Assembly (NCBI RefSeq): GCF_017591425.1
Contig: NW_024464918.1
Span: forward strand, 24,704,001 to 24,768,000
Reading direction: 5' to 3'
Length of the DNA: 64,000 bases
Source of the DNA: Ochotona curzoniae
Lineage: Eukaryota > Chordata > Mammalia > Lagomorpha > Ochotonidae
How positions within the stretch are numbered: the stretch's first letter is position 1; every line of letters starts with the position of its first letter. Under the pieces are notes generated by a model. That model had not been told where the DNA came from. It ran no database searches and saw only the letters and a list, made by a program, of their open reading frames with translations. Positions 59,150 through 64,000 of this stretch are shown one piece after another. A program made the position numbers and the translations under genes.

Positions 59150-59462
59150 ATTTTTAAAGATTTATTTATTTATTTGAAAGTGAAAATTATACAGAGAGAT
59201 AGAGAGAAAGGGAGAGAGACAGATCTTTCATCTGGTTCACGTCCTAGATAGCATCAAGGCCAGGTATGGGCTAAGTTGAAGTTAGGAGCTAGGAACTTCA
59301 TCTGGGTCTCTCATATGAGTGGCAGGACCCCAACTACTCAGGCCATCTTCTGTTCTTTTCCTAGTCACTGTCAGGGAGCTGGATTGGAAGTGAAACATCT
59401 GGGACATGAACCAGAGTCTATATGGAATGCCAGCTTTACCTGGGCACCACAATATCAGCCTC
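59150..59462 (-). repeat. CSINE, old-type copy
   Basis: TTTTTAAAGATTTATTTATTTATTTGAAAG start, gatctttcatctggttcacg, ctagtcactgtcagggagctggattgg, ending gcaccacaatatcagcctcc. The 92-codon minus frame is spurious. Confidence 0.88.
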
Positions 59463-59469
59463 CGTATTG

Positions 59470-61775
59470 TATTTTTCAGTAAAACTTTCTGCCTCCTTGT
59501 CATATCAACATCTCTCCTTTCTTGAGTGTCTCCTGTAACAAAGTAGAGATGAACAGCCAATATACCTGACTCTCTTTATACTATATTTCTGCCTTCTGAA
59601 GCATTCCCAAAAAGAGATAAAATAGTGAAATTCAGGGAGGGGGTCTGGACCCTTTAGTGATTGAGATACACCATTTCCCAAGGGTCAGAAATGACAGATT
59701 AGTGAACTCACTATCCACAAATGTCTTAAGCTTATCCTACCAGCATAAATGCTATTCTGCCACTAGGTGGTTCTATAAGCTATCTGATTTTATTCCCACT
59801 TGCTGGCTGAAGAATGAAGAAATGTCAGGATAGGATTCCTGGCCTCCTCTCAGATTAATCATCTGTTTACATCTTTACTTTCACCGACTCCTCTGTGTCC
59901 AGAATTTGATCACAGAGTCCCTATGTACAGTCTCACTATGGCAGCTTGGACATTCCTTGCTGGGGCAGGCAAGTGGGTCATCTCCCTTCACAGGATCAGA
60001 CTCAGGGTGTTTTGGAACTGTTACTTGCTGGCATCAGGAGAAGAAATGTCGCTCAGGTTCTTCATTGCTGGCTTTGCACCTATTGCACTCATTCATTCAG
60101 TAACGGCTGCGTATGGTGCCTGTTACTGTGTTCAGGGACACTTACTGAATACAGTAGAGCTTAACAGTCTTGTGAGAGACCAACAAATAAGCAGTAAGGA
60201 CACTTAGTATTTTCCATCCAATACCTATCTCCCTTCTCTTGAATCTCAGTTTTACTCCAGGAAAAATGTTTCCTCCTGCCTCAGCCCTTGGATATTGGGC
60301 ATATGAATCCTCCTCTGTCTCCCTGATGGGGAGGAGACTCCATCCAGGTTCCAGCATTGCAGTCTCTACTTATGCTGACCGAATCAGGGAAGAAAATCTG
60401 GCCTGAGCCAAAGACAACCTGGGGAACTTTTCTGAGCTGTTGAATAATCAACTTTTTCTTTGTTTTATATGCTGGTCTTGAATCTGGGAGTACTTAAACC
60501 TGCTGCCTGGCATCTTGCCATCACATGAAGTCTGAGGAGGAAACTGGTATGGAGAAAAACAGAGTTAAGAGATGAAAACAAATTGACCCTAATAAAGCAA
60601 TGAATCCCTGAATCAAAATAGACTGAAGCTAGTGTCAGTAAATTGCCATTTTACTTGCTTTTATTTGAATCGGATAGACATGTATTTTAACACCAAATGG
60701 ATATTTAATTAGATTTTGTTACAAACTTTTTGCAATACTCTAAGCAGTAAAGTAGATTATCACAATATAGATTATCACAGTATAATCAGTGGATGATATC
60801 ACCGGGGTTACATGATGAGATGTTACTGCCATAAGTAAGTGAAATATGTAATCCAAAGAAGGGGATGACTTTCTTAAGAAGCTCATTTATTTAAAAACTG
60901 TATGTTGAGGACTATTGGTTTACTAGGGTTATAATAACAAAGTACTACAACATAAACGATCCTTGTTGTTTATGTTTTTACAGTTCTGGAGACTAAAAGT
61001 CTGAGCTCAAGTGTCAGCAGAGTCAGTACTTCTGAGGCCGCTGTGCTTGGTGGCTGTCTTGTCCCTGACTCTTCACATGATTTCCATCGCTCTTTCCCCC
61101 AATATCTGTAGCCGAACTTCCTTCTACTGAAGCAGTATTATAGTGTAGCAGTAAACACAGCTGAGCTTTGAAAGAGACGTCTCTTCCAGGTAGAGTGGTA
61201 ATTGAGAAGCCGCATAAACAGCTGTGAGAATTTTGATAGACCAAGAGCCAAAACAGAAACATGAGGCAGAGATTTTGACACTGTGATGCCTTTTCCCAAA
61301 TCTCTCCTGTGAGCTGAATAAGTCGCTTTTCATTACCTCTTTCTACCTTCTTTCCTACTTCTGAGTATTTAAAGACTGTGTTAAATGTATTATTTTTAAA
61401 GGCAATCTTGAAACATAATATTTTCTTTGTTACTGGGCTTAATCTTATTACTTGCAATATTCACTTCATTTCTATCACTGTCAAAAACTGCAGAAGGTTC
61501 GAGACATTCCCCACCTACAAGCCAGCAAGCAAACCTGCTAGAGCTTCATGGGGGTTGACAGATGATATGAGATACCTGCGTGAAAGATAAAGGCTGGTTC
61601 CTCTCTCCCCACTTTCTTTTTTCTAGCCTTATTTTTTCCCCTTTTGAATCAAAGACAGCCAGATGATATTCTCATATGGGGTATCATGGGACCTCATCCC
61701 AGAGAACACAGATCATTGGTCATAAGCAGGTGGCATGCCAGGCCTTTGCTCCTGAGGAAGACGCTCTCTCTCTCT
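59470..61775. other. intergenic, old repeats
   Basis: 60090-60190 is L2-like. 60905-61100 (ataacaaagtactacaacataaacgatc...ttttacagttctggagactaaaagtctgagctcaagtgtcagcag) is a widespread old mammalian repeat whose family I cannot fix. The 144-codon minus frame 61023-61457 overlaps it and shows no known-protein pattern. Confidence 0.4.
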
Positions 61776-61778
61776 TTT

Positions 61779-62129
61779 TTTTAAAGATTTATTTTTATTT
61801 TATTTTTAGTTTTTTATATTTATTTTTATTGGAAAGGCAGATATACAGAGAGGAGAGACAGAGCAGAAGATCTTTTGTCTATTGATTCACTCCTTAAGTG
61901 GCCACAACGGCTGGAGCTGAGCCGATCCGAAGCCAGGAGCCAGGAGCTCTTCTGGGTCTCCCACGTGGATGCAGGGTCCCAAGGCTTTGGGCCATCCTCG
62001 ACTGCTTTCCCAGGCCACAAGCAGGGAGCTGGATGGGAAGCAGGGCCGCCGGTATTAGAACTGGAACCCATATAGGACCCTGCCGTGTTCAAGGCGAGGA
62101 CTTTAACCACTATGCTATTGTGCCAGGCC
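61779..62129 (-). repeat. CSINE, young copy with extended A/T tail
   Basis: TTTTTTTTAAAGATTTATTTTTATTTTATTTTTAGTTTTTTATATTTATTTTTATTGGAAAGGCAG start: the tail region is about 35 bp longer than in the other copies. Ends ctattgtgccaggccc. Four frames on both strands are spurious. Confidence 0.95.
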
Positions 62130-62134
62130 CATAC

Positions 62135-62885
62135 ACTATCTCTTTTATACACGAGTGTTCACCATGAAAATTTATTGCAAAAGATCAGCTGGGACAAAAG
62201 ATCCATGAGTGCCTTGCTCACAAGATATCAGCCAGCCAAGAGGCCCATGGAGAATTACGTTCTAGGAGCCAGGAGTAGTTTTGAGCAAAGAGCTTTCCTG
62301 CTGCTTTTGTGGCAGAGAAGTCCTGAGATATCTACACTTGGAAGGAATGCTTCTTTAAGTCTTGTGTATAGATTCTGTTTCCCATATTTCCATCTCTTTG
62401 GTTTTCACTGGGACCTGATCGTTCATTCTCCTATACCTTCCCCTTCTTCCTCATCAGCAGATACATAATGCTCTGAACTTTAAACACAGCTATGCGTCAC
62501 TTCATTCTTCAAATTTTCCTGAAAGACTTTACTAGGTATCAGTACAACTTGATTCATGCACCAAAAGGGACTTGTTAAACATTTTTAAATTATTGTAAGA
62601 AAATAACATGGACAGACCTGGTGTAGTCCCTGAAACTTAAAATATTTACCAATCAGTGCTTCACAAATGAGATCTGCCAGCCTGTGTTCTACAGTGTTTG
62701 GGCAGTGTCCTCTTCCTCTTCCCATGTTTCCCTAACTATTGTTAGCATCACAAATGCCTTGGAGTTGGCACCGAAGCAGCTGTTGATCCAAACAAAATTA
62801 ATTTCTTATTATAATGCTCCGTCTATTGTATTTTATTTCCTTCCTACTAACCACAGCTTTGTTTTCATCTTTTAGCTCTCTCTGT
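62135..62885. other. intergenic, unrecognised
   Basis: Unique sequence. The 127-codon frame at 62085-62468 starts inside the CSINE and continues into non-coding DNA. Confidence 0.4.
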
Positions 62886-62886
62886 C

Positions 62887-63203
62887 TTTTTAAGATTGTT
62901 TCTTTTTATTGGAAAGGAAGATGTACAGAGAAGGTGAGACAGAACTATCTTGCGTCTGCTGGTTCATTTCCCAAATGCTGCAATAGCCAGAGCTGGGTTT
63001 GTCTATAGAAAGGAGCCAAGAGCCTCTTCCTGGTCTCCTGCATGGGTGCAGGGTCCTTAAGTTTTGGGTCATTCTCAACTGTCTTCCCAGGCCACCAACT
63101 GAGCTGGATGGGAAATGGAGCAGCTGGGACACAAACTGGGACCCATGTAGGATGTTGGTACTTTCAGAGGAGGATTAGCCAATTGAGCCGCTGTGTTTGT
63201 CCC
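62887..63203 (-). repeat. CSINE, intermediate copy
   Basis: TTTTTAAGATTGTTTCTTTTTATTGGAAAGGAAGATGTACAGAG start, gtctgctggttcatttcccaaatgctgcaatag, ending gagccgctgtgtttgtccc. Confidence 0.92.
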
Positions 63204-63209
63204 TATCTT

Positions 63210-64000
63210 TTGCCACTTGCTTCAATCTTACACCATTGCTCCTTGGACGTATATAGCAATCCATTATAACACATTTGCTATGTGATAAATATTTCAGATA
63301 TAATTCTAATTGATGCATGTAAACCTTATTTTTTAATCCTCACCACGTCTATTTGAGGCAATTACTGGCCTCTCCATTATAGGCTGAAAAAAAATGCGGT
63401 TGTTGACTAACTTCTTGTAACTTCTAAGTGCCAAATCAGTAGGTTCTGTGCTTTTATTCCACCATAGTGTATCTCATTGCATAGTTGTGTCTCATTGTAG
63501 TCCGTGATCTGTTTTAATGGAGGCCTCAGGTCACCATCACTCCTGGGCAAGACACAGAGAAGACACAGAGGAAAGATAAAAATGACCACTGACATCCTCT
63601 CCTAAAGGACTTTATCAGTGTTCTCTATGTGTGAGAACTCTTTATTCGATTAAAAAAAGTATAACCTTTGTTTCATCTCTAACAATGAGCTTGAAAAAGC
63701 TTTCAATCTTTCAATATTTATTCCTTAAGAAAACAACTCAAGAGAGTTCAAGAATCTTACTTAATAGAGGTAGAATTTAAGTCAAAATTAGCCTACATGA
63801 TTTCTTATCTACTGCTTGGAAGGATGCTTTCTTGGAACCCAGCCTGTTTTTCCATATACAGGGGACTCAATAGCGTGGATTGGGCAAGGCAGTGGTTATA
63901 GAGCAACCACTACAGGGCAGGTCAGCTGTTGGATGTTGGATGCTGGCAATACAGAACATAATTGCGATTCTTGGTCAAGTATAAGGTGTTATGTATCTGA
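63210..64000. other. intergenic, nothing recognised
   Basis: AT-rich unique sequence to the window edge. No gene or repeat that I can name. Confidence 0.4.

Noticed and set aside
61023..61457. 144-codon minus-strand frame
   Set aside because: Partly over an old interspersed repeat; no known motif, no exon signals that pair.

Overview
The window is mammalian nuclear DNA from a lagomorph. It carries more than 30 tRNA-derived CSINE copies of two ages, lagomorph-type L1 3' ends, and old eutherian repeats (MIR, L2, L1M, MER20). CSINEs occur only in rabbits, hares and pikas. The youngest copies use a ...TATTGGAAAGGCAGATATACAGAG... end, which I recall as typical of pika (Ochotona); the genus is therefore inference, while the order is well supported. 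Most open reading frames in the window are translations of SINEs or of a GC-rich minisatellite and are not genes.

One intact protein-coding gene is present: YIPF5 on the + strand. It has a 5'UTR exon ending at 28397 and five coding exons (29135-29244, 36768-36940, 38076-38221, 39201-39382, 40672-40834). The joined coding sequence is 774 nt (257 residues plus stop), and every intron is GT-AG. Its promoter lies in a CpG island (about 28.04-28.97 kb) with a palindromic NRF1 site, a second NRF1-like palindrome and an ETS site. Intron 1 holds a C-rich minisatellite that keeps long reading frames open on both strands. In other mammals KCTD16 starts head-to-head with YIPF5, so the minus strand left of 28.3 kb is the expected KCTD16 5' end. 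No KCTD16 coding sequence is visible here.

Region by region: 1-27.3 kb is intergenic, or 5'UTR-intron territory of the divergent gene, and is mostly repeats. 27.3-28.0 kb has an L2 fragment interrupted by MER20. 28.0-42.4 kb is YIPF5 with its intronic SINEs and a second MER20. 42.4-43.7 kb is unassigned. 43.77-46.34 kb is a 5'-truncated processed pseudogene of SRRM1 on the minus strand, broken by stops and frameshifts and split near its stop codon by a young CSINE. 46.9-50.6 kb is repeat-poor and AT-rich. 51.8-53.1 kb is a run of four CSINEs. 53-64 kb is intergenic with scattered repeats and one stretch (56.29-56.75 kb) that looks like a conserved homeodomain-type enhancer.

No novel biological system, CRISPR array, operon or functional mobile element was found. 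The more unusual items are the SRRM1 retropseudogene, a 54-bp exact dispersed duplication that appears to replace the middle of a MIR, the minisatellite in the promoter CpG island, and two candidate conserved non-coding elements.
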